The translations under genes and the position numbers were made by a program. The notes beneath the pieces are model-generated. The model made no database searches and had not been told where the DNA came from. It saw only the letters and a list, made by a program, of their open reading frames with translations. 64,000 bases of DNA from Chlorops oryzae (lineage: Eukaryota > Arthropoda > Insecta > Diptera > Chloropidae): positions 25,448,129-25,512,128 of the forward strand of contig CM035807.1 in NCBI GenBank assembly GCA_020466095.1, written 5' to 3'. Positions 24,854-38,552 of the stretch are shown here, piece after piece; position 1 is the stretch's first letter; the number at the start of each line of letters is the position of its first letter.

Positions 24854-26927
24854 CAATTATTAGTGAGCATTCCATTTAAATATTAGACTTCCATATAACA
24901 TAGTGGGCACCTTTCTCTTCAGGGTACGAGAGTAATTCAGGCAATCCCGATTGCTAATCGACGCATAATGTAAGGCCATAAAACGTTTTCTCTCCTGAAG
25001 ATTACATATTTACGCGTTCTTAAAATTCAATGATTTATCGTTTTCATACCCGTGAATAAAACTTCCGGCCACATTAAAGAGAGTTATTAAATACCAATCA
25101 TATGGTCGATTGCATCAAGAAATTAAAATGTGCTGCAAAACTCAGCGATTTTACTGTCCTCTTAATAGCTCAAACAGACTCCCCAACACCACAATAACTG
25201 TGTTATTGTAACAAGGCGCATGGTATTTAGTACCTCCACCCCACTGTCGCGTGGTCAATGGGAATTATACTTACATTCCGAAGGACTCGATCTCGCGCAC
25301 ACACACACACTCATGCACGAACGCACATGGGAAAATTTAAAATAAAATAAAAAATACTTCCCTGGATTTTCAATTAAGTGATTTTGAGCGAAAATTGCGT
25401 AAATGAAAAATAAATAAATTATTCATATTTAAATTGAAAAGTTAACAAAATGTAATGGAGAGTGGCTACTGAATACATTATGTCATAGCGTGGCGTTGTT
25501 TTTGGTTATGAGAAAGATCATAAGTGAAATTGCCATTATTAAGTTTATTATACATTAATGACCAAAATAATAATAGCGCGATGTACGTGCGACGATAATG
25601 CATACAATATGCTTATTTTTTCATTTTTTTTATTAAGCTTCATTCACAGAAAAGAACAAAACGAAAGGATGAAAAAAGCAGAAAATCGAATTTTATTGAT
25701 AAATGCGAAAGTCCTTGGAGGGAGTTAATTAATGACAATTTAAATTCATAGCACGGAAAAACAATTTTCAAAGTAACAAAAGGCGGGCATTGTTTACAAA
25801 TAAATACACGATTACTACAGCTACAGGCAAATAGTGGTTAACCATGCGTATGTATGTTGTTTCGTATGTGTACATTCGTGCGTTTGTTGTGTGTGTGTGG
25901 TCCTTATTATTGTTGTTCTTTAGTATGGTTGAATTCATTTTTTAATTACTGTTGATTATTAACAATTGAAATTTTCGATTTTTCGGTTCAATGCTTGCCG
26001 GAAAACATCGCCATCCTTTAATTCCTGTAATTGCTGGTGTATAAATTTATAGGAAATTACATAAAATAGGAACTCATTGTTTTCCTATAAAATTATTAGG
26101 CTCAAATAAATTCTAAAGCAAGAGTAGCTAATCGGAAAATTCAGACCGTAAAATTTGTCGTAAATAGACTACGCTATGATTTCACAGTATTTTGATTTGC
26201 GGCATGATTACCTTTTCTTTCTCTGTCTTCATTTTTTTGAGAGGAAGCCATTATCTCTTCAGATACCCTTGGATCTGAGGATTCATCTTTTGATTGGTTG
26301 AGTTAGACAGAGATTGTACAGGATTGGAATAGGTAAAAAATCGGAGAGAAGGAATCCGAAAAGGGTTTGGTTCTCTCAAAAATTTTGCTTCAGGAGTTCA
26401 GTAAGTGGTAGAGAATCGATATATTCCACAATTAAAACGTTTTCTCTCTTCCTCGTGGTACTCTCGCCATCAAACCAACTTTTCGCCGTTGATTTACCGC
26501 CTAATATGAACGGCGATCATGTTGCAAAGCCATTGAAATCCGAATTCGCCGGCGTTACAGAATACTACCGATGCTATGCTGTTATCGATTTAATAGACGT
26601 TATCAGCATGTCAAAAGGCAGGAAAGTAACACAGGAAGTGCTCTGTATTGTCCTCGTCCTCAAGGTATGAAATGTATCTAGGGCAGTGGTGTTCACGCCA
26701 TACATCATTTGATGGCGCTCATTTCACACGTATTGCTTACGCTCTTTGTTCAGTCGGTAGCAAACAATTTTTTTTTTAGCGCCGCTGATTTACCAACATC
26801 GCGCGCGTCTGTACAGCTTTTTTGTTTCACTGCACCTAGATGAATTACATGCTAAATTTTTTGAGCGAACTCGCCTAAAACGTGGACATTCACCCACACA
26901 GTCTCAGGGCTAATTTTGAACGGCCAC

Positions 26928-27101
26928 ATCCATAATAGTGTGCACTGCTATGTGAGCAGCCAATTTGATCGCTGACCGAAACGTCGAGAGATTCAACACC
27001 GAATGCTAGTTAGATAGACAACACGATCCATAATAGTGGCATGTTGTGAAACCATTTGATCGCTGACCGACCTCGAGAGATCTCCGAATGCTGTTAATAG
27101 A
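26928..27101 (+). repeat. Diverged direct duplication, period about 98 bp
   Basis: Two successive units start ATCCATAATAGTG at 26928 and 27026 and share TTTGATCGCTGACCGA, CGAGAGAT and CCGAATGCT landmarks in the same order, with small indels. The sequence before it, starting GGCAGTGGTGTTCACGCC near 26692, looks like transposon terminal sequence, but I could not define a clean element. Confidence 0.7.
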
Positions 27102-30100
27102 CAAATTTAAATAATAAAATACGGATTGGACCCAATCTTTATTCCATAATTTCGTTTGGAACAGCTCAATTCATTTCCGGTGTAAATTCCAACGGTGTAT
27201 GTATGGGCTTCTTGACTGTTATTCCAACGTACCACTGCATTTTTCGCTCTCCTCAAAATTTAAAATAAGTAAATAAGTAAACTTTCCAAAACTTCTCAAT
27301 GTTGATTTTTCTTTTTGAACTTTTACGACTTTTAAAATTTCCACAATCATCTTTACTCAGTCACGCACAAGTTCATTTAAATACAAAAAAAAAAAAAATA
27401 ATTTTCCACTCAATTTGCTTAAATGTTCGCCCTCGATTTTCTCTCTTCTTATTTTTTTTAAATTCATTTTTTTTTAAAAGATTCTTTGCGAGCGTGTTAC
27501 TCACAATTTCAGGCCCTCGAGAAATGTAATTCATTAAATATTTTTCCTGCAGCTAGTCTAGCTTTGGTTGATTTCCTCATTTTTTCCCCCGACTTTCTCA
27601 TTTTGTGGGGATATTTCCTCTAGGCAAACATCACTCTCAGCATTGCTATTTCCGCTATTTCAACGCCCGCCCGCATGCTCTTCCGACATCCTCCACCGAA
27701 ATGCGAAAGATGGCGTTACAGTTTTAATTGCATTTCAATTACGAAAAGTAGTTTCTCCTTTTCGAGTTGAATGAAGCGAGCACGAACATCGAAGTCGGAG
27801 TCGAAGGCAGAGTCAGTCTTGTTCTTCGTCTTTCTGTGGGAGATTTATTTTCTTTTTTTTAGTTTAATTTGACTTTCGAACATTTTCAATTTGACATTAC
27901 TTTCAATATATGATGATGATCGTCAATGTGATAAGGCGCTTGTTTCGTCAGCTTTTTTTCATTCACACGCGACTACGAAAATTGGCTTTAGTTTTTCAAT
28001 TTCATCGCCGGAAAAACTATCTGAATTTTCGCCAAACGTTCCGCTTTTTCGCGAATCTCTGTATGATGTATTACACCGATTTGGCCAGCAGACAGCTGAG
28101 ATTACTCGTCGTGCTCTCCGACGTGTGGCAGGCTGTGCGTATCGCAGTTTCAATCTTGTTGCCTTCCTGCGTCAGGATGAATTCCATTTGTAATTTTTTT
28201 TTTCTTTTTCTTTGAATTTTCCATTTCACTTCAATTTGGGTAGTTTTTTTTTTTTTTAATACCTGCATACCATGAATTTCCCACTGTATTGAATCCTACA
28301 AATTGTTTTCTTCTGACTGAAAATTGTTTTTCTTTTGCTTTTTTCGCAAACACTCGAAAGCTTCAAATTTTTGGATTTTTGTAGTTTTTGTAAATTTTGC
28401 AACCATTTTTAGGAGAAAATATAAAACCAAAAGTAAAAAAATCTAAAAAAAAAAAAAATCCACCCAAGTACTCTTCAGTTGCACTAAATCTTGACCTGGA
28501 TTTTTTTGTTTTTTCTCCGATTTCCGTGATTCATGTTTTCCTCTCTCGCTCTTGCTCTGGTCGTTTTGTAATTTCGTTTCAACCTTATTTCCTTTTCGAA
28601 CTAATCAAAAAGAGTAATTTCCGATTAGTATTGAATGGGAATGTTTTTTTCCTCGGTGCTTTTACGTATAACTACTTTTGATGCAAAAGAAAAATGGAGC
28701 ACTGGCCGCTTTGTTTAGGGGGCAAAAACCAGGTGGGGGAAAATTTCATGTTATTCTTCTCACCCCAAAGCTCTGCTCGAGTTTCTAAACCCTTCTCTTG
28801 TTAAATCTGAAGAATTCCATATATTGGAGCATTGCGAAGCAAATTACTTAGCCAATCAGCACGAGGGTTATGCTAATAGAAAGAGAAAAAAAGCCACACT
28901 AGACATTGGAAACAAGGAGCAAATCCCAGAGCAAGAGTAGAGTGGTATGTACGACTCATCTGCGCAAAAAGTCTTAATACTGTCCTTGGCAGCTGCTGTA
29001 CATCTGTTGTGGGCTTGTTGTGCGACCAACGTTTACACGGATGTACGGCGGTGTACCTCACATGTGTAAATGCGCCTCCCATAGGCTTAGGTTGAGGGCA
29101 AGCTTTAGCAATTGCAATTCAACAGGAAACCATGTAGAAAGCTTAAATCCCCAATTGTGCAACTTTGGGGAATTTGTAAAACAAATACAAAAACCCATTC
29201 GTGTGCAGGTAAAAGTAAAAGAATAATTGTGTGTATACAAAAAGAAAGAAACAAAAACAGGACAATTGTCGCTATCCGGCAATGCTTTGTGGATAATGGG
29301 CTAGATGTGATGGAAAGGCAGACTTAATCGGGGGAAAAATTCTCGACCGGATATAAGAATTGCATGCTGGCAACTGAGGAGGTACAGATTAGAGTTTGAC
29401 TTGGGTCTGAGCCTTAGAGAGAGGCTTCTATGTGGCACCGATCTAATATGGTTTGACTGACTGCGGCTTGGTTTGAGTTCAGTGCACCAAAAACGACTTC
29501 TAATACAGAATGAATCTGCGTACAGACGCACAAACATCCTGAAACACTACAAAACTGCAAAAAGTGCGCCTATAAATTTGCTGTTGAAAAAAACCCACAC
29601 TACTTCCATGTTTAAAGTGCAACGAAAAGAACGCTAGGCTACCCAAAATAGCGGGTAAAAAATAAACCAAAAACCAAGGAAAGTAGTAACACCCGACGAT
29701 GGTATGTTGTGTTGATTGTGTTGAAAGGCTGTAATGAATTTATTTACTGCAAGTGTAGAAAATAAAACCAAATCAAAGTACACTCAAAAAAAAATGTCTG
29801 CCAAAATGTGTTGTACTAAGAAAATGCAATTGTAAAGGAGAACAGAAAAAAAATGAGAAAAAACCGAGCCAATTTTTAAAGGAATTCGTTTAATATGAGC
29901 GCACACGAGCGTGATTCTTTTGGGTCCATCTCGTGGTCCTTTTTTGTGTGCCCCGGTCGCATTATTTCATCGTCGGAGGAGAATTCCGTTTTCAACGCTT
30001 ACGCTTTATTTTCCGCTGTTTTTAACTCCTTTCAACTCGTTTTATTTTGGGCTTTGCATATTGGAGTCCTTAAAACTCGCTCGCCATGCATGAATGACCG

Positions 30101-31138
30101 GCCGTGGAGCGACGTTAAAACAAAAATCAAAAAACAAAAAAACGAGCGAAAAAAAGGGATATCGGAAGCGGAAACACCGCCATTGTCGTCGTTCTCGAAC
30201 ATCATACAAGAGAGAAGAACACACGCGAGTTTATGAAAAGCTCTTTATGTTTTTATGGATTTATTTAATTTTTTGTTTTTTTATTTCGTTGTTGAATTTT
30301 TTTCCTCTTATTTTTATTTTTTTTTTTATTCTGCATTCGTGGCTTAAGGCTAATTGTGTTCACAGTTACTCACTTTTCATGACATGATGACCTGTGCATT
30401 TTCTGTGCCAGCCTGCGTGCATGTTTATCTTATATAGATTCACATACAGGCAGAATGATATGCACACACACACACACGTGCGCCTACGCGTATGCTATAG
30501 AAAATATATTTTGAAACATTGGCAACGGTTTTTTTTTTTTTTGTTTTTTTGTACACGTTGTGTTTTGTATGGCCACCAGCGCTAACGTGTGTATATACGA
30601 ATTAATTTTTAATCGCTTATACGAGAGAATAAATAAATAGACAAACAATCAATTGTGGCGTTGGTGATGTCCTCGAAAATGTTATAGCCGCGCACCGAAT
30701 TTTCATTAAATTAAAATTTACGTTGTAATCGCCTTTGTAAGCGAAAGAGCGTGAGTTCAATTTCGTGGGTGTGGGTGTTGGGGCTTGGTCTGCATGATGA
30801 TATTGCTTTTATAAAGGTGATCAGAGGATTTGTCCTGTCAAAATGTATGTGTGTGTGTGTGTATGAAAAAGAAAAACCTTTTAATGTTCATTCAGCTTAT
30901 TTTTCGGCAGTCCAAGAGAGAGATCAACTTAAATGAAAACTTTGAGAGCTCTAGACATTTTGAAGCGCATAATTTTATTCAAACGCAATTACTTAACGGA
31001 CCGAAGAACACTTGTGAACTTATAATTAGGCATTTTAAATCTCCCTAATTAATCTATATTCTAACAGAGAATATTAAATGAAAAAGCTACGAAAATTATT
31101 CATAATATTTTTTGTTTTTGCTTTTTTGTTTTTTTCAG

Positions 31139-31407
31139 GTAAACCATCAAAAGTTATTCACTTACGTAACATTCCAAATGAATCTAGCGAGCCAGATGTC
31201 ATTTCATTGGGCGTTCCATTTGGGCGAGTCACCAATGTGCTTGTGCTGAAAGGCAAGAATCAAGCATTTTTAGAAATGGCCGACGAAGTTTCCGCCTCGG
31301 CAATGGTATCCTGTTACACTGTCACACCGCCACAGATGCGCGGTCGTATGGTTTATGTACAGTTTTCAAATCATCGTGAATTGAAAACGGATCAAAATCA
31401 CACTGGC
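31139..31407 (+). CDS. heph: heph exon: RRM1
   Basis: This 269-nt exon starts after a TTTTTTTCAG acceptor and ends at a consensus GTAAGT donor (31408). It completes the split glycine codon left by the 16425-16545 exon and reads GKPSKVIHLRNIPNES onward to HRELKTDQNHTG. It encodes essentially all of RRM1: RNP2 is VIHLRNI near its start, RNP1 is NQAFLEM in the middle (after LVLKGK), and the last strand is GRMVYVQFSNH. RRM1 of PTB binds short pyrimidine motifs and is needed for the compact RNA-looping function. The length is not a multiple of three, so skipping it would shift the frame. Huge sense-strand pyrimidine arrays lie on both sides, 6.3 kb upstream and 1.9 kb downstream. Confidence 0.97.
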
Positions 31408-31601
31408 GTAAGTAATTTGACGTTATATTTTGATGTAATTTGTTGTTTTTGTTGTTGTTGTTTGTCAACAAAAGCAAAACTATGAGGATTAAATGTTGTG
31501 ATAGTTCTGGTGTAAATTTTTGCGAAAGTTTTTATAATTAAGCAGAGAAAAATGAATGTAGTATCTGTTCAAATGGACTGCCAGTTCTAATGGATTAAAC
31601 A

Positions 31602-31672
31602 CAGTCAAACTTCAATATCTCGAACCACCCGCTATCCAAAGAAATAGTTCGAGCTATAGAGACATAGGGAAA
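31602..31672 (+). mobile_element. Truncated pogo-like MITE, left end
   Basis: Begins CAGTCAAACTTCAATATCTC and continues ATCCAAAGAAATAGTTCGAG, the same left-end sequence as the complete copy at 44902-45073. The matching right terminus is missing. CAGTCAAAC-type ends with TA target sites are typical of the pogo/Tigger branch of the Tc1-mariner superfamily. Confidence 0.7.
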
Positions 31673-33303
31673 CCACTTAAGGTGATGTTTTTATATCATG
31701 TGTACACACCATATACTAAAAAAAATTTTTTTTAAAATCCAGTTGTTTAGCGTCAGGTCTGAAATGGTTAAGGTGACCTTACCCCTTACTCTTTACTGGA
31801 TGATATGTTAAATAAATAGAAATTTTTCCTTTAATAACCCTTTACTCCTGATATGACTTGGTTTTTTATATGGGTTCCTAGGCGAAAGAGGGTTCAAAAA
31901 ATCCACTTTTGCCATATCCGAGCTGAAAATAAAAAAAAAATCCAAGAAATTTTATATTAAAAAGACATCGAATCTTTGGCTTTTAGTTACTTCTTGAAAG
32001 TCACCACAATATTCTAACTCTTAAGCTGCCTTAACGTGATACGTAGTCACGATCCCTGCGCTTTACCTCCCTGAATGCTCGGCTTACTTCTCCCCATTAT
32101 GCTTGCACACGACGCACGTGTACTATAGCCAAAGTGATGGATATTCAATGGGAATATAAGGAAATATTCCAAATAAAGGTTAGACGTGTAGTGGCTCAAA
32201 AAGTTCGCAGCAATAACAATAACCCCAAATGCAATAATATAAAGCAACAATAATAGGTTACATTTCACTGATTACCTTTTTCTGCTGCTGCCACTGCCAC
32301 CACCACTACATATGAATACATATTTCGCCTGGCTCCTTTTGTCAATTCGATGTGTAAGAGCTTTAGTCATGACTGTTTGTATAGCTCTACAAATGTACCT
32401 ATGAATGTGCTTCAACGGACACAGATGCAAACAAGAAAGTAAACATATCGCATCGGTATGTTCATTGTATTGTAAAGTAATTCAAAGACTTCCTTCCGAC
32501 GAACACAAATACACGTATTCCATTTGGATTTATTGAAAACATGCACGTGGAAATGGGTTTTCTGCCATTGTTAAAATACTCATACTTACCTTTGCTATTC
32601 CATTCTAATCCCAGTAAAAGCTCGATTTGCTCTTACACCTTTCCAAAAAATAAGAAAAACATACAGAGCTCAGATTTGAGATAGTCTATTAATGTTTACC
32701 TTAACTTTTTGATTTCTTCAAGTCATGCAGCAGAGTCCTCAATCTTTGATTGTGCCTTAGAAAATGTTTCTACAGAAATTTCTTGTATATATAATTTGAA
32801 AGATGACACTCAGAATAGATAGCATGAAATAAATTATTTGATTTGATGGATGAGACCCTTTTTTAGGGATGTCTTTTCCAAGCTAAGGCCAGTAAACAAT
32901 CAAACTGAGAGGCGGGGGTCTACTTTCTCCACTAATTGCTGAAATGTAAAGCTCTGCTACCCTTTAAGGCAAGGCAAATACACCTCATACTATTTCCTCT
33001 TTAACCTTTAACTCTTTAATAAAAGAAGCATACTTCGAAGGGCAACCGTACTCATGCACCCTTGCCGTTAAGCTGCGGTATGTTGCTCTGCTCTGCCACC
33101 AGTTTGCTTTGTTGTCTAGGGAGTGGAGGTATTAAGCCACAACTATTTTCTAGAACGAACTGTAGATGTTCTCCAAAAGTTGAGCAGCGGTTTGTAGAAC
33201 ATTCTTTCGAATAGTTAATGATCATGAATTTTCGGAGATAAAAATTGGCAGTAGTGTACTCTTGAGAACCAGTGAAGGAATTGAATGTAACAGCACAGAG
33301 AGA

Positions 33304-33972
<669 letters not shown>

Positions 33973-35459
33973 CCTCACATTCAAAGCTTTGACTCGAACC
34001 GATGACAATTATTTTCTCGATTGCAGCAAATAAGCAATCATGTCCTTTCATTATTAAATGTTATCAGGCAACAGTAACATAGATCCTATTGTCCATAAAC
34101 TTCTCCAATCTAATAAGGTATTCTATTATTAAATGTCCATAAGACCACATAAGTAAATAGAGCTCCATCGTAGATGTGTGCCTTGCATTACTGCGTCTCA
34201 CAGTGCGCAAATATTGGGATGAGTGAATGTTCATTTGTATGTGTGTGTGTTTGAATTCGATGACATGGTTCTTATTCAACTGTGTAACTGCCAATTAGTT
34301 TGATGATACAAATTACAAGAGGACGAATGCAGCGCGCACGAAGATTTGCATCGGCGCTCGTATCCGATAATTGTGTGAGTGTGCGCTTAATGAACAAGAC
34401 AACATCCTGCGGGTCATATAGAGGACGACATGTTCCTATGTATGTTTATATGTAAGTGTGTGTATGGAAGTGCGTGCGAAAGACATTGTATTTGGAGTAG
34501 TTGTGCTTGATGATGCTTTCAACCTTATTTGCATTTGGCAAACAAATTCGACAAGAATTTAATGTGCAACATTGATGAATGAGAGCAATATGTATATGCA
34601 GCAGTCTGTATTTAGCACTCGAAAATGTAAAGGTGCGAAGTATTAGACTTTTCGTTTTAGCCGCCAAAATAAATTAATCCTAATGGTGCCCATAATTTTC
34701 TCATTCCGTTCCGCTCCACTCCATTCTATGTAAGCGGGGCATCTCGCAGGATTCCAACCCTTTGTATTTTTGTTTTTTTTTTTGTTGCAAATTCAGTCTG
34801 AACAATGCATTACTTCGCTTTTACAGGAGCTTAAAAATTAATTTATCAATATTATGCTAAAACAATCGCACGTCATATTTGATCCCTATGAGTGCCCTAA
34901 GTGGAAGCCAAACACTGCCAACGTTTCCTTCGCATTGTACGCAAAGCAATTCCATTAAGCGTACGAAGAAGCTGCTTCGCATCCTTCGTGGCTCACACAC
35001 ACACACTCAGGCATGCATACATACGCACATGCATACATAAATTCTCCCATTTGTATGAGTTTCATATTTCGAGGTCGTACTCAGTTGCGCATTCAATATG
35101 ATTTGTTTCAAACAATCTTTTTAAGATTTCAAAGTCGATGCGTTCACGAAATATAAAGTGCATAAAAAATTTTGCTTTTCTTTTTGGTGTATTTTTTGAA
35201 AATTAAGCAAACGAAATTTCTCTGAGTATATACGATGTCTGCACTTGCTGTCGCATAACTTGATGAATACCGTCTTGCACAAAAATACAAATATTGCCGA
35301 AAGCGTTCGAGAAAACTACCTTTTGCTTCAGAAATCCTCGCAACTAAATTCATGTGGGCTTTAAGGATTCTCTCTAGCTCTTATGCGCTGCATTGTATCT
35401 TGAGCCTTGGATGTTACTGCTTATTTTCTGTAAAACTAAACTGCCAACATAAATGTCAG

Positions 35460-35461
35460 TT

Positions 35462-35495
<34 letters not shown>

Positions 35496-35512
35496 GTCTT
35501 TCCCTCTCTCCT
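35460..35512 (+). repeat. CT tract, 53 nt, one G interruption
   Basis: CTCTCT repeats with TTCTC and a single G at 35496, pyrimidine in the sense strand of heph. Third CU-type tract in the same intron region. Confidence 0.9.
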
Positions 35513-36070
35513 AGATTTAAGTTCAGCACGAGCAGAGAAAGTACGATAAGAAAACAGTGAAATATCAAAAATGATTTTACCCCTCATTCAAATTTTAAAC
35601 TTGTTTGTGCATGTGTGTGTGTTTGTGCTCAGTCTCTGACTCAGTGTTTTTACCCTTTCGCCTCGTTGGTCGGCTACAATCAGTCACTCTGAGCTTATAC
35701 AGATGATTGCAAAACCCTGTTCTATGAGGGTTAAGTCCCTCAAGGTATGCTTGCGAAAATGTATCAAAGTAACTGAAATACATTTCCGTTTACACACAAG
35801 CACATCTGAGTATGCATGTATGTGTGTGCGTGTGCTTGCCATGTCTACTTCTATGCGTTTCATATGGATGGATTATGTGTTTACTTACGTTTTAGGTACA
35901 TCTTGAACTACAAAGACTTCGTTCGAAATTTCAATGTTTTTTTTTAATAAATCGTAGTCTGAAGAACGAAACTGAAGGATTGGTTCCGCTGTTCGACGAT
36001 AACCATAAGACAATTTACACGCCTAGAGAAATATTTTGATTAATTTAGTTTTAATTTTATTTTTAATATA

Positions 36071-37355
36071 TTAGGTGTAGTAAAAAGAAATCCATTATTT
36101 TTCCAATAGATGGCGTTATTTATCTGCATCTCGCGTTGTATAAGTCGATCGTGTTCCGCTAGGGGGCATTTGAAAGATGACAGTTCCTACTAAAAAAGCT
36201 TTTTTGACACTTTTTGATTGATTGATTCAGTTTTGTTTGAGAGCTTGTCAAAGATGGACATCAGCAAAGAGAAAATTCGCTACATTTTACAGTTTTTCTT
36301 CGATAAGGGAGAAAACGCAAGCCAGGCGGCTGAAAATGTGAATAGCGTTTATGGACCTGATACTGTAACAGCCAATCATGCGCAATTTTGGTTTCGTCGA
36401 TTCCGTTCCGGTAACTTCGATGTCAAGGATGCACCACGCACTGGAAGGCCAATTGTCGAAAATGTCGATAAAATCATGGAAATTATCGAGTCCGACCGTC
36501 ATGTTAGCACTGTTTCGATTGCAAAAGAGCTAAAGATTGCACAAAAAACCGTTTGGAACCATTTGAATAAGGCTGGATACACAAAGAAGCTCGATGTATG
36601 GGTGCCACACGAGTTAACGCAAAAAAACCTCATAGACCGAATTTCCATCTGCGAATCGCTGCTGAACCGCAACAAAATGACCCATTTCTGAAGCGGTTGG
36701 TGACTGGTGATGAAAAGTGGGTCACTTACGACAACGTCAAGCGAAAACGGTCGTGGTCGAAACACGGTGAACCGGCGGAAACGGTGGCCAAGCCAGGATT
36801 GACGGCCAGGAAGGTTTTGCTGTGTGTTTGGTGGGATTGGCAGGGAATTATCTACTATGAGCTGCTCCCATACGGCAAAACTCTTAACTCGGAACTCTAC
36901 TGTGAACAATTGGACCGTCTGAAGGAAGCAATCGCCCATAAGCGGCCAGCTTTGGCCAATAGGAGAGGAATTGTGTTCCATCAGGACAACGCCAGGCCAC
37001 ACACATCGATAGTGACTCGCCAGAAGCTCCGGGAGTTTAGTTGGGAGGTTCTTCTGCATCCACCTTATAGTCCGGACCTGGCACCAAGTGATTACTATCT
37101 GTTCCTGTCCATGGCGAACAATTTTGATGGTGAAACATTCGCTTCAAGAGAGGCTTCTGAAATTCGACTGTCTCAATTTATTGCTAATAGGAACGAGGGC
37201 TTCTATGAGAGAGGCATAATGAAATTACCTTTAAAATGGCAACAAGTTATCGAACAAAACGGCGCATATTTGATCTAAATCGGGTCATTCTAACTATCTT
37301 AAATAAAGCCCTCAATTTAATGCAAAAATAATGGATTTCTTTTTACTACACCTAA
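36071..37355 (+). mobile_element. mariner transposon, 1285 bp, with intact 32-bp terminal inverted repeats
   Basis: The ends are perfect 32-bp inverted repeats starting TTAGGTGTAGTAAAAAGAAA (36071-36102 and 37324-37355), flanked by TA on each side, the mariner target duplication. Length, termini, and an internal transposase with WVPHEL and YSPDLAPSDYYLF signatures fit a mariner element (Tc1/mariner superfamily). Perfect end identity indicates recent insertion. It sits in the same orientation as heph within an intron. Confidence 0.96.
36254..37278 (+). pseudogene. mariner transposase, single frameshift
   Basis: Cut-and-paste transposase that would bind the terminal repeats and excise and insert at TA. 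Frame 1 from the ATG at 36254 (MDISKEKIRY) carries the N-terminal helix-turn-helix DNA-binding region and the WVPHELTQKN linker motif, and runs to a stop at 36689-36691. The second frame carries the rest: TGDEKW with the first catalytic Asp (codon 36709), HQDNARPH with the second (36985), and SPDLAPSDYYLF with the third (37090). Exactly 34 residues separate the second and third Asp, which is the mariner DD34D pattern. The two frames meet near 36678, where one base appears to be missing in an AAAAT run. All catalytic residues remain, so the copy is disabled only by the frameshift, unless that is a sequencing error. Confidence 0.95.
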
Positions 37356-37357
37356 TA

Positions 37358-37900
37358 TATACATACATATGTATGTATATTAGGACGTTCCAGACGTGAA
37401 AAAAATTTGGGCATCATTAGAAATTTTTTTTTTATTGAGGTTTAGATAGCGCGCTGATGCGTTTAAGTTGAAATGTAACAATTTTGGTATATAGCCTAAA
37501 TGCAAATTTATATGCAAATAAATGTTTTCGAATCGCTTAAACATATTATGAATCAATTGACCGGTAAAACATCGAACTGTTCCTGGAAAAATCATTAATT
37601 GAAATCAATCTTTGTGTTTTCTGCCTCTAAAAGTATACAGAAAAAGTTGAAAATCTGTCAAATTGGAAATTCTAAATTTACAAAAACTAAGTAAAAATTT
37701 TGTAGCTCTCTTTAAGGCGTTATTTGACGAAAATTCAAATCCTCTGAGCGACCTCTAAACCTCAATTTATTTAAGAAATTTTAAATGATGTCAAAATTTT
37801 TCGATTTACCATATCTTTCGTTTGAGACCCCGCCGTCTTCGAAATTAAAAACTTGTTTTTACGTCTGAAACGCCCTAATATACATACATATGTATGTATA
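37358..37900. mobile_element. MITE with mariner-type ends, flanked by identical 22-bp palindromes
   Basis: Inner ends are TTAGGACGTTCCAGACGT at 37380 and the reverse complement of TTAGGGCGTTTCAGACGT at 37878, preceded and followed by TA. Outside each end lies the same 22-bp perfect palindrome (TATACATACATATGTATG and complement), at 37358-37379 and 37879-37900. Either the palindromes are part of longer terminal repeats or they were duplicated on insertion. No transposase. The mariner element at 36071-37355 ends immediately next to it. Confidence 0.8.
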
Positions 37901-38277
37901 AAAAACTCGCATATCAATGATTCTAGAGCGTGCCTGATAATAAGGAAAAAACTGTACCCGATTTACATAGCTTCAGATATATTTCCTATTTGAGAGCATG
38001 GCCGGTTGCGCCACAATGGATTATTTATATGTATGAGTCTTAAGGTATGAATTAAGCTTTAACCTGATCCGTATTATTCAAGGCCAGTTGTCGTGAAGCA
38101 CGACTTTTTCTTCAAAAAAAGGCTGATTACCTACAAAAGAGGCGATAAGACTGAACAGTCCAATGGTTTCAATTTTTTTTTCTCTATGTAATAATTATTT
38201 TTTGTACTCCCCCCTTAAGTCTTCTCAAACATCAATAGAGATATTGCAGTGGTTTTCTAGTTATAGCTATACACCAT

Positions 38278-38552
38278 TCAGCCCGATTCTAAGTATTCCC
38301 GGGGAATCTTCCCGTGTGGAATTGAAAAACTTCTCTGGTTCTGAGAGAGAACAAAATGCGACCGAGAATTTCGAACATTTTTAAGCTGAGATCATCACAT
38401 TAGGGGTCTTCCCTTAAACGTGAAAAGATAAAAAAAAAATGGAAAAATGTAAAATGTTTCTTAAGTGACGCTTAGAAGACTTCATTTTTCAAGGGAGAAA
38501 AAGTTCTAGGGAAAACATTCCCGAGGAATATTCATTCAGAATAGGGCTGTAT
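38278..38552. mobile_element. Probable MITE with CAGCCC(G/T)ATTCT ends
   Basis: The left end reads CAGCCCGATTCTAAGTATTC and the right end is the reverse complement of CAGCCCTATTCTGAATGAAT, so the two termini are imperfect inverted repeats about 275 bases apart. Related end sequences occur at 47031-47240 and 63755-63775, and internal sequence is shared with 17150-17215. A dispersed non-autonomous family is the simplest reading. Confidence 0.55.

Larger units (their letters stand above)
16546..31138 (+). other. heph: heph intron between N-terminal and RRM1 exons, 14.6 kb
   Basis: GTAAG donor and TTTTTTTCAG acceptor. It contains a mosaic insertion (16696-16806), an inverted repeat (16904-17142), a transposon-like dispersed repeat with TCTG tract (20790-21345) and a 101-bp satellite (21350-22035). 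It also contains the 708-nt pure pyrimidine array (from 24124) and a 98-bp direct duplication (26928-27101). Elsewhere I see only AT-rich sequence and short simple repeats; no further exon was recognised between 27101 and 31138. Confidence 0.85.

Noticed and set aside
24049..24879. Overlapping ORFs of 244-264 codons on both strands
   Set aside because: They are translations of the CT array (Ser/Leu/Phe or Arg/Glu/Lys only); a stop-free frame is expected from such composition and is not evidence of a gene.
26314..26670. 118-codon + strand ORF in the heph intron
   Set aside because: Part of it looks coding-like, but no family is recognised and no acceptor/donor pair in heph phase frames it.
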